64,000 nt of DNA, from positions 18,662,001-18,726,000 of the forward strand of contig JBHGNT010000008.1 of the NCBI GenBank assembly GCA_043228905.1, read 5' to 3'. This stretch comes from Azolla caroliniana (lineage: Eukaryota > Polypodiophyta). The stretch's first letter is position 1, and each line of letters begins with the position of its first letter. A program made the position numbers and the translations under genes. The notes below the pieces were generated by a model. That model was given only the letters and a program-made list of their open reading frames with translations, was not told the DNA's origin and did no database searches. Positions 1 to 15,000 of the stretch are shown here, piece after piece.

Positions 1-205
1 AAGTTCCGAATTTACCAAACTATCCCTATGTCCAAAAAATTACACTTTATAAAGTAATTATACACTCAAATCTACAAGCCCTATTTACCAGAGATGGAAG
101 AAATGGACTTGAACTAGCCCTATTTACCAAAGATTTGAGTGTATAATTACTTTATAAAGTGTAATTTTTTGGACATAGGGGTAGTTTGGTAAATTTGGAA
201 CTTCT
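1..205. mobile_element. Foldback (MITE-like) element at window edge
   Basis: Positions 1-73 and 134-205 are near-perfect reverse complements of one another, separated by a loop of about 60 bases. The motif CCCTATTTACCA occurs twice in direct orientation, once at the inner end of the left arm and once just before the right arm. No coding potential was seen. The shape is that of a miniature inverted-repeat or foldback transposon. The left arm starts at the first base of the window, so the true end and any target duplication cannot be judged. Confidence 0.6.
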
Positions 206-640
206 AGGGGCATTCTGGTAAATAGACGAATTTCCAAGGTATCCTTGTACTTTTCCCTAAATTAAATAAACATTTAAGTTAAATTAATTAAATCAATAAA
301 AAACCATTAATTAAACCATTAAATTAATAAACTATTAAGATAAAAAAAAAGTTAACCAAAAACCTATAAACCTTTAAACCAAACCTATAAACCCGAGTTT
401 TAGAACCAAACCGAACAGTTTATCGAAAATCCAAACCAAACCAAACCATTAAATTTTTTTTGAACCAATAAACGATGGCTTAACGGTAATAGTTCGGTTC
501 GAGTCGAAACCATGTCCATTGCTAATTATAGCCTACAAACTTCAAACACACGCGAACATTCGCACACAATCATAGTGATTGCACTAGTACATTTCCATGA
601 AAACCCATATCCACTCACGCGATACGTTACATGCATCAGT
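206..640. other. Non-coding AT-rich spacer upstream of actin
   Basis: No gene was seen. From about 330 to 535 the sequence consists of AAACC and GGTTCGG-type motifs and ends in ATTGCTAATTATAG. It resembles, weakly, the AACAATCGGCAACGG element family found intact at 57.0 kb. It is probably an eroded relative. Confidence 0.35.
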
Positions 641-767
641 TACACGTTTTGGCACTTCCAAATTTGAAACACCGTTCCACAAATGTTATACAATGCACCG
701 TATGCCTCAATGTCAACAGTTTAGCCTTGGGATTCTGACATTGTGGTTTTGAGTAATGGACATGGAC

Positions 768-1190
768 GAACAGACGGAAGAAAGAAAGAAAGAAGAAAGA
801 CGGACGGACGAACTGACTAACTGACGGACGAACTGACGGACGAACTGACTGACGGACGTCACCTCGTGTGCGAGGCACACACACGTGTGTGTGTGTGTGA
901 GGGCTCACATGCAGGGAGCTTCAGGAGCAGGAGCAGGAGCAGGAGCAGAAGCATGCGGACACAGACAGACAAACAGACAGAGACAGACAGACAGACAGAG
1001 AAGGCCGCGCATGCGAAGCAGAAGAAGTTAAGTATGTAGAGTATGTATGTCTTTTGGACATGCTTCTTCTTCTTCTTCTTCTTCTTCTTCTGTCTCTTTC
1101 CCCTCCCTTTTCCATTCCGTTCCCTTTCTGCTGCTATAATCTCACGCCGATCCTTGCCAGGCTGCGTCTCCGATCCATCGTCCTTTGCAG
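768..1190 (+). promoter_or_regulatory. Actin promoter and 5' UTR exon
   Basis: This stretch precedes the splice donor GCAG|GTAAGT at 1190/1191 that opens the actin leader intron. It holds simple repeats: GACGGACGAACT-type tracts at 800-860, a GT run at about 880-898, GGAGCA repeats at 920-950, and a CTT run at about 1064-1092. The exon itself probably starts near the CTT tract. No convincing TATA box was picked out, so the transcription start is not assigned. The whole block recurs in inverted form at about 40.2-41.08 kb. Confidence 0.5.
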
Positions 1191-3254
1191 GTAAGTACCA
1201 TCCTCTCTCTCTCTCTCTCTCTCTCTCTGTGATTTTGTCGCCGTTTGCGCCACCACTATGCTTTTTCCAAGCTCCCCCTGCCGTTTCTGTTCAACTTTCC
1301 CTTCTTCTGCTGTGATTCGCTCTGCCTCCGAAATCTGATTCCTTAGCATCTGTCTGTATATTCTTCCGCGTAAATGAAAGATGAAAGGAAAGGAAAGGAA
1401 AGGAAAGGAAAGGTAAGGAAAGATGGATCGATCAATCGGAGCTTGTAAGTAATCCAATAGTTTCATGAGCGTCCAATACCTCTCAGACATCTCGGCAGGA
1501 CTCGAGATTACTCCGCGAACTCCCTCTGCTGGTTTCTGCAAGATTTATAGTTTTTTTTTTGTCTCCTCGCTACTTCTTTGGTGTCAAGTTATTTCTTTCT
1601 TTATTCCTTCCAGCATTCAAGCGTTCTATGATCGTGTCTCCAAGATTCATGATTTGTCAGCTTAGTTCTTCAAGGTTGGAGACATCTCAGCTTATGTCTC
1701 GGAGATTTCAAAATTTTCGTTATTTTTTCTATATTCGGGATTTTTTGTGCTTGTTTTCTGCAAGCTTAGGGATTATCTACTCTGTGGTGGCAGATTCAAC
1801 TGATATACGGTATTTAGTAAGCGCAGTTATTCCCAAACAGGAGCATCCAATACGTAATGATCAGTTAATGTCTTTCCGAAATTTTCAATATTTCTTTGCC
1901 TCAGTTGAAAGATTCTAGATTTCCTTCTTCTTTCTATGTAAAGGTCCAAGATATTAGTTTACTTTGTGAGGAAGAAGAAATTAACGTCGAGTATATGACA
2001 GAGAGAAGTATGACATTTCAAACTTATGAACATCAAATACTCTTATTCGTAGTATGAACCATACGTGCATTCGCATTCTCGAATGTTTCAATCATTCGAG
2101 TATTCGAAACACCATCAAAGTATGGTATTTACCATATTTTTGTACTCATTATTTAGTATAAGGTAATTTCAGACTTATGAACATCAAATACTCTTATGCA
2201 TACGTACGTGCATTCGCATTCTCGAATGTTTCAATTATTCGAGTATGGTAAACACCCTCGAAGTATAGTAAATACCATGAACATCAAATACTCTTATGCA
2301 TAGTATGAACCATACGTACGTGCATTCGCATTCTCGAATGTTTCAATCATTCGAGTATGGTAAACACCCTCGAAGTATAGTAAATACCATACTTTTGTAC
2401 TCATTATTTAGTATAAGGTGATTTTTTAAAGGTACGAAAGTTAAGGTAAAAAGTGTCAAAAAAAAACATAAGAATGTATTGATAACATACGCATTCGTTT
2501 ACATTCGTCTGGAAAAGAAAGTTTGCCAATGCATTCGAGTATATTACGTACTATGCTCTCATGGATTACTAATCTTTCTTGAAAGGTTTTACGGTTCTCT
2601 GCTAATTTCCGCAAGATTCAAGATATGTTCCATGAATTATTCGAGGACTAAGCCTCAACTGTAGACAAGCATAATGTTCCATGAATTTTTCAAGGACTAA
2701 ACCTCAAGTGTATACAAGCATATATGCTCTAGTTTCGTTAGTGACTCTAATACTAGCTGATCTCTCTGGAGAAACGAGATTGCTATACGTCCTGCAAGAT
2801 TCAAGGTTTCTCAGCTTATTATGCGTTATGTTTTGTTCTGAGGTGTGGATGAATCGTTGATCAAATCTTGGCTGTAGTTCGCTAATCTTTTTAGCTTTCT
2901 TTGATTATTTTGAGAATGAGTCTACAGAATCTTGGCCATTGCCTACTGCAAGGTTCTTGTATTCTCTGTTTATTTTGCTTTGTAATCCTGAAATGTTTTC
3001 CAGTCAAAATTTTGAATTCGAGAATATGTAAACACTTGTTACTGGTCTGGTCATTACTTGCTAATCATTTGCAAAAGTTTGATGTTTCTTTGTATTTTTT
3101 CCACAAGAATCAAGATTCCTCTGCTTAGTTTGCTTCAGAATTTGTTTTGAGAATGAAGACATTGAGTTTAGCTATCTGCAAGACACACGTGCCTCTAGTA
3201 GAGGCATCCCATATATATCGGTTAGTTGCTCATCTGGTGACCATTTGCTTTCAG
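1191..3254 (+). other. Actin leader intron (5' UTR intron)
   Basis: It begins GTAAGTACC after the 5' UTR exon and ends TTGCTTTCAG, leaving 23 bases of leader before the actin ATG. A long intron just ahead of the start codon is characteristic of plant actin genes and often enhances expression. The intron carries three tandem copies of a roughly 105-125 base unit between about 2027 and 2395; these units contain ATTCGCATTC and TTCGAGTATGG motifs. Part of the intron (up to about 2215) is duplicated near 40 kb. Confidence 0.75.
2027..2395. repeat. Three tandem copies of a ~110-bp unit
   Basis: Copies start near 2027, 2176 and 2278. Each contains GAACATCAAATACTCTTATG, then CATACGTGCATTCG, then a TTCGAGTATGGTAAACACC-like segment. 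The copy near 40 kb has only one unit. The ATTCGCATTC/ATTCGTGT vocabulary is shared with the ends of the hAT-like element at 14.75 kb, so the array may derive from related element ends. Confidence 0.65.
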
Positions 3255-3277
3255 GTTGTAGTTAACTAGAGTGTAGA

Positions 3278-4896
<1,619 letters not shown>

Positions 4897-6370
4897 GTGG
4901 TAAGTTTCAGGATTTTATACCAGGATCCCTCCGAAATCTACACTCTGGTAAATATCTATCCAATTAAGGCATGCCAAATTATACATGTCTTCGATTTTGG
5001 TAAAAAAGGAACTACGAAGACCTTATATCTATGTATAAGAATGAATGCCTTCCATTCTATACCCTTGTAAGAGTGGTGTTTTTTGTCATATCCTCCCTAG
5101 TTTGCTTGCAGAAAGTTTAATAAGAATGAACGGGTTTCATTCCATACCCTTGCAAGAGTGGTGTCTCATCATATCCTTTAGTTTTCTTATTATACCCTTG
5201 TATCAGATAACATTTCTTTGGTTCCAAGGGCTTTATTATACCCGTTTAAATGGCATCAAGAAAGAAGGAAGCCTTGTGTAGATAGATATATATAGAAACA
5301 CAAGAGTGATAACTGGTATCAAGCACCAAAAAGAATGAAAAGGCTCGTGTAGATATATATAGAAACACAAAAGACTGATAATTCAAGTGTTTGTCTATAT
5401 AATAAATAATTTATAGAGCATTCAAGCTCAATCTAGTGTTCGATTTATATCCTGTTTCCAAGAATTCAGTTTTAATTAGAATGTGGAACTGTCAAGTCTT
5501 TTCTGTAAATACCATTGTGGATCTGTACAAATATATGTTTGTCTGTGATGTTCATTGATTCACCTGCACCCATGGGTTCTATTTTGCTGTGTATACGTGT
5601 CTCAAGCGTCCTCTCAAGTTAAACCCACAATAATCTATTTACTTACCTTGCATGATCATTTTTCCAGTTTTAAAATAAATAATACACGCTTTGTGAACTA
5701 TCACATGTTATTTTAAAATAAATAATACACACTTTCCAGTTTGCGACCCTTCTTGGTATCGGATTGTGATAGAAAAGCCTACCCATTCAAAAGTCCCACC
5801 CGATTCCAAACTTATTGTTTCAGAAGGTTTTTTTATTTTTCCCTCGCTTTGAGAGATAGAGCTGAGGTAGGTTCACTATCCATTTCATTATTCACTGGTT
5901 TCTTAAACTGGTTTTTGAATTTCTCTTTTAATTTCCGTAAATGGTTAATCGTTCTGTAAATTAAAATACGATCCTTAGGGATCGGTGCTAGATGTCCAGT
6001 ATGTATGTGGCTGCTGGCCTGCATAAATTTTTTTTGGATTGGAATCATCACTTTTTCCCAGTAATCTATTTACTTACCTTGCATGATCATTTTTCTAGTT
6101 TTGAAATAGAATAATACATGCTTTGCCAATTATCACATGTTATTGCTCAGAATATTCTAATTTAACTTGCACCAGTCATGAAGCTGTTTGTATGAATTGA
6201 CTATTCTGAAAATCAGAGCAGTAATACGAACAACACTCAAATACATTCTATGCAAACATTGAATGCAACCTTGTTGTAACTAAATTGCCTGCAGCAGATA
6301 TAAATTTATTAAACAAAAGGTTTTCGAGGTGGATTGTCAAAATCAACAAATAGGAAAAATATAATTAAAA
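4897..6370. other. Actin 3' flank with short duplications
   Basis: No gene was recognised. A unit containing CATTCTATACCCTTGTAAGA is duplicated at about 5038-5100 and 5123-5180. A segment ending in TAGATATATATAGAAACACA is duplicated at about 5240-5300 and 5318-5370. A block containing ACTTACCTTGCATGATCATT occurs at about 5625-5715 and again at 6059-6155. The actin polyadenylation site should lie in the first several hundred bases but was not assigned. Confidence 0.4.
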
Positions 6371-6384
6371 AAAAGGAATTATAT

Positions 6385-6650
6385 GAACAAGATAGAAAAT
6401 AGATTAGGCATTGAGATTTTTGTTTGTAGGAAAGCTTGGATGCAATTTAGGAAAGGATTAGGGTCTATTGATGATGTTGTGGAGGAAGAGTTGGATCAGT
6501 ACCCTTGTGGGGGGCAGTTGTTATGTTGGAAAGAAATCTGTTAGAAAGCGCTTGGTTAGAGCTTTGTAACTATATATAACAAGTTTAAATTGTTGGTGTG
6601 TATTGGGAGCAGTGATAGAAATAAAGAATTAGGCATTATCGGCATACACA
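6385..6650 (+). mobile_element. LTR-retrotransposon 3' end fragment (probable)
   Basis: A purine-rich tract (TTGTGGGGGGCAG) ends just before TGTTATGTTGG at 6519. That is the arrangement of a polypurine tract against the 5' TG of a 3' LTR. The following 120 bases contain ACTATATATAAC and AATAAAGAATTAGGC, which would be the promoter and polyadenylation motifs of the LTR. No matching second LTR or protein domain was found nearby, so the call is tentative. Confidence 0.35.
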
Positions 6651-7054
6651 TACTCAACATGCATTGCAGGCCTTCTATTGTCTTCTCTTGTTCATGAAAC
6701 ATTTTCTTTCTCTAGGCTGGATATTGATATGGGAACAATTGATCCAATAAAGAGTAATATCATGGTAGAATGTAATAGTGCAAGGGAAGAATTTGGGAGC
6801 TCTAAGAGACTTATTTAAAAAAATTAGTGAGAAGAAATTGACATATGTTAGGCAATCCATATATAGATGAGGTTGACAAGGATAATCATAATTAACCTAA
6901 TTTATGGGGGATCATGAATATCTTTCCCAATATTGTGAAGGGAAATGAAAATGTAGCAAAAGAATGCATCAATGAGGATCTACATGATGTGAAAGTTGAT
7001 ACTAAGGTAGTGTTGCAATCTTTTGATGTATTTTATGATAGTGCAATTATATTA

Positions 7055-7150
7055 AATTTTAGAAATTGGTAAATTCACAATTTTTTTGGGGGGATGGAAC
7101 CTGGCTACCATTAAAAAAAAAACTGTGAATTTACCAATTTCCTAATTTTT
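7055..7150. repeat. Short inverted repeat
   Basis: Positions 7055-7087 and about 7113-7150 are reverse complements built around AATTGGTAAATTCACA, with a loop of about 25 bases. The left arm has a G run and the right arm an A run. It could be a small foldback element; target duplications were not resolved. Confidence 0.55.
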
Positions 7151-7554
7151 TATCAAATAACTTTTATACATAATTTGGATTAAAGAATGGTGTTGATGCA
7201 AGACCTCTAGGGTTTTATGATGTAATATTCTATTCCCGTAAACATCAAATACACCAATGAAGGTTAAAAGCTCTAAAATCCTTCACCTTGTAACCTTCAA
7301 GACAATATCCACAAACTTTTACAATATACTTCTTCATGAGACTTTTTACTCCATTCCACATTGTCATCCACATTTCCAAGGTCCTTTCAACAAGCTCAAA
7401 TGTTCAAATTGTGGCAAGATCTATGCTCAAGCTTGAATGTTTTGTAACTTCTTCATCCTCATCATCTGCCATCTATGATATTCTCTTGATGCTAATATTC
7501 TATATTATTGACAATAGCTACTCTCTTTTCTTTTCTGTATCTAGGAAAGCAAAT

Positions 7555-7697
7555 TCATCATCATCACATTCATAAAGAGAGACATCTTCATCACATTCAT
7601 AAAGAGAGACATCTTCATTACATTCATAAAGAGAGACATCTTCATCACATTCATAAAGAGAGACATCTTCATTACATTCATAAAGAGAGACATCTTC
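7555..7697. repeat. 27-bp tandem repeat, five copies
   Basis: About five copies of a 27-base unit lie head to tail. The unit length is a multiple of three. On the minus strand it reads as a repeated nine-residue motif SLYECDEDV/SLYECNEDV. One plus-strand frame is also open and reads HIHKERHLH. No start context, domain or splice structure ties it to a gene, so it is reported as a minisatellite. A plus-strand CSNCGK (zinc-knuckle-like) stretch lies at about 7408-7425 just before it. Confidence 0.8.
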
Positions 7698-7699
7698 AA

Positions 7700-9001
7700 C
7701 AAGCTTCCAATTAATTGCTTTTAAGGACCAACATTTAACTTTTAGTGAAAATGACCTAATAAATAAATTAACACTAGTAAAAAGTTTAAATAACCAAACC
7801 ATTATAGTCAGTTTGAGTTATTTTGACAAGGCTCAAGCCATGAACTGACTCAATCTAGATATCTAATTAAGTTAAAGAACAAGTGCATGTATTGGAAGAT
7901 AATCTTGGCCATTTCATGTACACGTGAAGGTTGTAAAATGTATTATGAAACCTATGATATTGTATTACTTGCCGTTGTTGCATCAACAAAGAAGGTTTTA
8001 CATTTTGTTTTGCACCCTCTTCAATGTTGGTTATCGAAGAAGACAGATAAGATAAGAATCACATGGGTTGTGTGGAATCATCTAACAACTCCAATGAAGT
8101 TCAAGAATTTCTCTTGTATTCCATTTTAATATTTCTTTGTGAAAATAGTGATTGTGCACCTATGATAGACAAATTGCTGAACCAAAAAATTCTCACGAGC
8201 CGCTTCCATTTTGTTTTGTTCTACATATATTTTCCTATGTTGGCTCACAATATCATAGTTATCCAGTTCAATACAACACATATATGCTCCAAATTTTCAG
8301 AGACAGCAGAAAATTAAAAACCAGCCAACTGAGACGGTTCTGTAAACATAATCAAGTTGGTTGCCCACAAAACCACAAATATTAAGCATATTGCAACACT
8401 AAACATATACATAATAATGTATATGTATACTTATTTATATTCACAAAACTAAGATTTATAGCATTTCACTACAACAGACAAACACACCCCTCTTGGTACA
8501 TTGTTAAAAATCCGTCGAGTTTTCTGCTTTAGATGGAAATACTTGCCTGCTTTAGATGAGGATTGGCACCCTTCCTATCTTGATTAACCAATTAACCGCA
8601 ATGATGATTTCAAATTTTGTTCAGATACTAAACAAGAATATAATAATCATGGCATACAAAAATCAAAACTGAAGCAATGATAGAAACCAACTTTGAGCTG
8701 CCTTATTATGCCAACATTAGTAACCTCAACAATGATTTTCTAAGAAACTCAAATGGCACTGATAGAGAGGAAAATTACATTTTGTGACTAACTTCATTAG
8801 TTGCATGTGTAGATTGAAATTAAACTACAGCAATTAATGATTTTTATACAGGTAATAACAGCTCTGTTTTCAAATTTGTGAAGAAACAGTGGTTACCTTT
8901 CTTAAAGACTATTTTTACTCAATAAGTATCTCCTTCAGTGGTGGGTGTGTGAGGCGCCAATTACTTGTGGACCTGTCCTTGACATTCGCATAGAGTACCT
9001 G
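7700..9001. other. 3' flank and probable 3' UTR of the WD40 gene
   Basis: No separate gene was recognised. The part nearest 9002 should contain the 3' UTR of the minus-strand WD40 gene. The rest is AT-rich non-coding DNA; open frames here are short and show no family resemblance. Confidence 0.4.
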
Positions 9002-12000
9002 TCACCAAATCCCTTTGATAAGCCCTCGTAAAAGAAGAGTGATTTTTTCCATGTTAACATGTACGAGTTTCCAATATACCACTTTCTGGTCATCACCACC
9101 ACTGCAGATGTATCTATCATTTGGTGAAATTGCCACCTGGGAAAAAAGGAACACTATTTGGCAATTCTTCCTCAAAAAGAGAAATTGTGCAAATTAAAGT
9201 ATTTAATTACCGTGTTCACACAACGTGTGTGACTTGTCATATGCCTCACACAAGGCTCCCCAAGTGACACATCCCACATAGCAATGCTGATTATCCATTT
9301 AAAAAGTGAAGGCAAAAATGTTAAATCAAATCACTTTCACAGAGTTATTAATGCAATCATTGTGAATATTTCTGGACCTTCCATTTCCACTTGCAGTGAC
9401 CAACGTCGAGTCGTTATTAAACCATCTAGCATCATTGATTCCTTGATCACCTTCATCAACAAACCTGCATGAAAGGCACAAAATATAAGACTAGCAGCTA
9501 GGAAATTTCATTTACAGATAAGTATAGAGATGACTTCAGAATGGACTGACCATTCAAATTCTGACCAACAGTAGCAGTATATTTTATTTTGGACCTCTAA
9601 ATATACTAACTGCTATCACATATAAAGGCGCCTCCAATAATCTGGTGATGCATGTTAAAACGACTAATATATGCAGTCGTGAACTGAATATATATTTGAA
9701 TTGACCATCAGAAATCACTGTCGAAATAGTAGTAACATTCCATCCATTTCAGAGACCTACCTAATTACCTGAAAGAAAATTTACATACTTATACATCATG
9801 CGGGATCTGTGAACCAACTGGCTCTGGACAAGTGCAAAGCATTCAGTAGGTTTATGACCTAATGTGCTTTTCGCATTTTCCCAAACTTTGACTTCTGACC
9901 TTCAGCTTAAAGGTAAGGTATGTGACATACATGTTACAAACATTTTTCCGGGTTTTCATAAGTCACATAAGACTTTCTTATTTTTTTATTCTATAGTTTA
10001 AGCTCCAGATGCCATGAATGCACAGGCTACATCCCTGTCCCATGCATTTATCAAGGACCAAATCCATTATAGCAGGTAGGTGGCATGTCCAACTTCTTTT
10101 TGAGGTTTTCCTCCCACCAAAGATCATGCTGATTTATCTCTGCGGTGTTTGGGAGTCGGAACCATGGTATGATAAGAGTTGCAAGGACTCACTCTGCTTG
10201 CTTGCAGGAAAATTGCAATCTTTTATTACAAACTTGAAAGTGACAGGGAGCAAAACTGGATTCAAATTGCACCAACCATAATGCATATAAACAAGAGCCT
10301 ATCTATCTGCATGTATCAGACAGCATAGAGGATATTCACATATTTCTGAGCTCATTTCGGTGTTTCTGAGACATAAAATCCTCCATGACATGAGAGCATC
10401 ACTTGCTTTTGGTCTATTAAATTTGAGGACTTCTTTTTTGCCTCATATACATGAGGACATAGCTGCATTCATCTCTCAAATCATGAAAAACCTCCCACGA
10501 GATCATGAAAGAAATGTTTGAATGAGGCAAAATAAACATTAGAAAACACAACAAAAATGCACTTAAAATAATTTTTACCCAGGCATTTGACCAGCATTCT
10601 TTGAAGTTGGCATTGGGCTACCATGGCTTAGACAGTGCAAAGCTCTAACCCTGCGTGAGACATAATCAGCCAAAGGAAGCGGTGCATCAACAGGTTTTGG
10701 TCCAGGCTCCATAGTTAGCATCCGTGTATCCCAGATGATGGTCTTATTTGCAGTGCTTGAAGCTTGAAAAAATAATCCACATGAGCTAAAAGATACCGAC
10801 GTGACCTACAGTGATGTCGATAAAATAAAAGCTGATATTTGAAATCTAAGTCAATGATTGTAATGTTATTGCTCTTGTATCCCACTTTGGAGCATTTACC
10901 TCACAATTTGAACCCAAAGGTAACCTTGTAATACCTCCACAGGTCCTGATATCAAAGAGTCCAACAGAACCATCACCAGCACCTAGATGAGATGATGCAA
11001 CCATTAGTTAGAATCCTCAATTAAGTGTAAAAAGGTCAGGAAGTCATTAAGAGACCTGTTGCGATTGTTGTCCCCTCCACATTAGTCTTCAATGAGGTTA
11101 TATACTGTGCAACAGCAAGATTGTTAATTTAAATTTGTTTGGTGCATTCGGATTTCCAAATTATCGTTGACATACAGAATCATTTGCTGGAAAAGATGCA
11201 ACAATCCCAGGAGTTTGGATATCCCAAATCTGCACAATTGCAGGTCCTCCTAACGAGTCACTTCCACAGATAAGTAGATTTTGATTGCAAAATTCCAACG
11301 CATCCATGCATGGTAATCCTAAAGTTTGGTTTCTATAAATCAGGGAAAGAAGTTTCTTAGGTTCTGAATATATTATTCAAATCTAAGAGCAATACTGACT
11401 AAACACAAAATCTTTTACCTCAAATCTCCATTTAAGTCACATGAAAGTTTCCCACTGTTTATGTTCCAAAGTAAAATTTGGTTATCTCCATGGCCACCAC
11501 TTGTTGCCACTAAACCTGCTCAAAAACGAAATGGGCATAGAAGTTCTTCTCACGTGATGCAAATATACATTAAATATCTGGGTGTCCTTGAATTTAACAG
11601 AAAGAACTTACAAGATTGCCACTGATTAACACTCATTGCATTGATTTTCTTCTTGTGACCATATGCATTTTCATCCCACGACCCTGGTCCCAATGTATGT
11701 AAACATGCCCCAGTCATTGAATCCCAAATCTAAATGAAGCAGCACACCGATGAAAGAGATAAAGTTTCAGAACCATTAGCATTTAAATTGGGAGATAGGA
11801 ATTTATTAGTGTTCGTATCAGACTTGAAGCTTTGCATCACATATTACAGGAATTGCTCACTTGCTCAAATCATTACTTATTTTCGAATTCAATAGAATTT
11901 TAGTAGTAGAGTTTGAGCCCCTGTTTTGTGGTCGAAAGAAATACATAAAAATTATATATATAAAATAAACCATTTACTTGCATGAAAACCATTTATATAT

Positions 12001-15000
12001 AGAATTTACCTTGAGAAGATTACTTCCACAAGAAACAATACGCTCTCCATCTGCTGCAAATTCAACTGCCTGGATCTATAGCCCTCAAAACAAGCCATCA
12101 AATCAGGAAACTGAATCAGAATTATCTTGCGTGAGAGAGATTTCTCATCAATATCATCTCTATTTACAACATGCACATTTACTTTCTGTGCCGACTTGAG
12201 AGAAAAACAAATCATGACAAGAAATATAGACCTGGCAATTGTGTCCAATAAGCTCCATCGGTTTTCCAATTAATAGATCGTAAAGCAACAACTCATTAGG
12301 TGCCTGCAATTTCCAAAACAATATGATCAACAATATGGAGGTTTACATTGTTGTCTTCTACACCCACAATCTTGAGTTTTATCTCCATCCAGAACACGTG
12401 TAGCTAGTGGAGTTTGTTGTAATGGGGCTATAAGTAGTAGTGTCTTTTAAAATGAAGTTATGCCAGCTTGGCTCATCTTCTGAAGTTATGCCTCTAAACA
12501 ACCATGAACTTATCGAATCTGGCATACAAGACTACGCATGAGTATAAATTCCTCATAAGAATCTCAGCTAGCGGGTACTGTGGCTCCCTAGCCTGTCTAA
12601 AAAGGTCAGTCTCTACAGCTGTTGGGATCTGTCCTTCAACAAGATCCTACAAAGATTTAGCTCATTAAATGTCACCTATAATATCTGGTCTAAAGTTGAG
12701 CTCCACTCTTAATTAGAATATTGTGTCACCTGATATCCTGATTGAGATTGGTATATGTAAACATTGGTTACAAATCTTGATAAGGATAAGAAAGGAAATC
12801 ACATGAATCAGCATATGTGGATGTAGTGTTCTACATATGGATAATGTGCATGAAAATAGGTTAGCAAGAGATATTACAGCATTTGAGCTGCAAACAAGCC
12901 GAGGTAGATTTTTGGGATGAAACCTCACATCCAGCACCTTCTGTACACCTTGCTACAATCAGAAACAATTTATGAGATACGCAGCATTGCTTCAAATATA
13001 AGCACACAAGATAATCACATCATGTACGCATGCAGACACAATCTTGCACAGCTATAGAGACAAACCACACATTTCTATGAGAATAGAAGTAAATAATGTA
13101 GTGCTTCTATATCATATTCATAACATATTTATAGAAGTAAATGGATGATCTTCTTATACAGGTGCACAGCATTTCATTTCCCATTACTTGATGTAGCAAT
13201 CAGATCAATTATTTACAATTAAAATACAATTGTCATACCTTCTTGAACAGCAGTTTCACAAATAATTTCATAACTGTGTCACTACATGTTCTACAATTAA
13301 GCTGAAAACAAAACAGTAAAAGAACAGAAAGCTTTACTAATGTTTCTATATAACCTATTAAATCCCACAACTGTTACAATCAGAACACCATGTGGTATGT
13401 CACCCATACAAATAAGACAGGCAAATTGAACCCTCTGTCAATTAAAACGAGAATGTAATCATGTGAATAAGGAGCTATCCAAATTAGAATGTCAAACAGC
13501 ATCACTCCAGAACATCCAAAAGTATCAATGTGGGCCATCAACTGAAATCCAGAATGTCTTAAATTAGCTTCTGTAACATGGTGAAGGGTCTTCCTCATCA
13601 AAGAATAAATCCTATTTTTCAAATTCTCTTGAATAGGTCAAGTAATATTTAACCCCAGGAACCCCTAGCCACAAGACAATAGACAGAAAGAAAGATATAT
13701 TAACATCTTTTAAGAGTCCAAAATGGCCAATAAGACCAAACAAGAGATTACATCTTAAAATGTTACCTCATCTTTGAGAACAGCAAACCAAAATAAACGC
13801 AAGTAGAAAAGTAAACTTGTAGCATGAGTAGCTGTGATTGTTTTTTATTGATTAGCTTGTGTGGCTGTGTTGTTGTGCTTCAACAACTTTTCCCTGTGTC
13901 TCTCGAGTTCAAGCAAGAAAAGCCTCACACATAATAGAGAATAATTAGATAAACCACCCAATAATAATCACATCAATTGACGCCATGTGCTGGAGCCAAG
14001 ATATGAGGACAAGGCATTGCAACTATGAGACTGTACATACCATTTCACCCACCATGGTAACCTTGCACTATCCTAGCCTCATGGATTCTCAATTAGCTAT
14101 CTGGCTAGTGGTGGTCATTTCAATCTCCACAGAAATTCTACTTAAAACAATGATCTTCCACATAAATTAGGAGAGACTGCTCTTTTCCCACTCCCATCCA
14201 ATTGTGGAAAAGGTTCTCAAATATCAAATCCACCAGGAGGCCATGGGTATCAAACAATGTTGACAACTGGGATCAAATTGTGGGGTGACACATGACATGA
14301 AGCATGAAGATGGCATATTGTCTCACTTGGGAGGAATACTAATTCCATCCCCCGTGTATCATTCCTGTACTCTACACACATCTACTGGATGAAGACAAGA
14401 ACCAGATTCCAGTATATTTAGCATGCCTTAACTATCGAGGCATATTGTCCCCATCCTACATCATTCATATACCATATACTAACCCCAAAAATGTAATGGA
14501 TAGAGATGTGACCTATAAACTCTTTTACAAGTAGATGGCATAGTGATTGTATAGGATTCTGTATAATAGCAGCAGGATTCTTATACTGGTAATTGTATAT
14601 TGTCATCTAATACTAGTAGTTTGCATAGGATTCTTTTTCCACAGTACTCTACGCATGAAATACATCATAAATCATTTTATTCACAGGGAAATTCAGTCTC
14701 TACAAGATGTTAATCCCTCACCTCTCTGGTTGCAAATGCTTATGATACAATCATAGATTGACATATTCGCATTCGTGGGATTTTCCATTCGAATGCAAAC
14801 GAATACGCATACATTCGTGTGGTCAAGTATTCGTTAAAAAAAAAAAGCAAAAAAAAGGAGGTGAACTCCTTCCTTTTAGTTTCTTAGGAAAAAAAGGGGG
14901 ACTTGACAATAAAAAGGGGATAATAAAATAGAGAGTTGAGAGAGACTTGACAGTAATAAATTTTCATTGGAGATCTTGATTCTTTACCAAATAAATAAAT

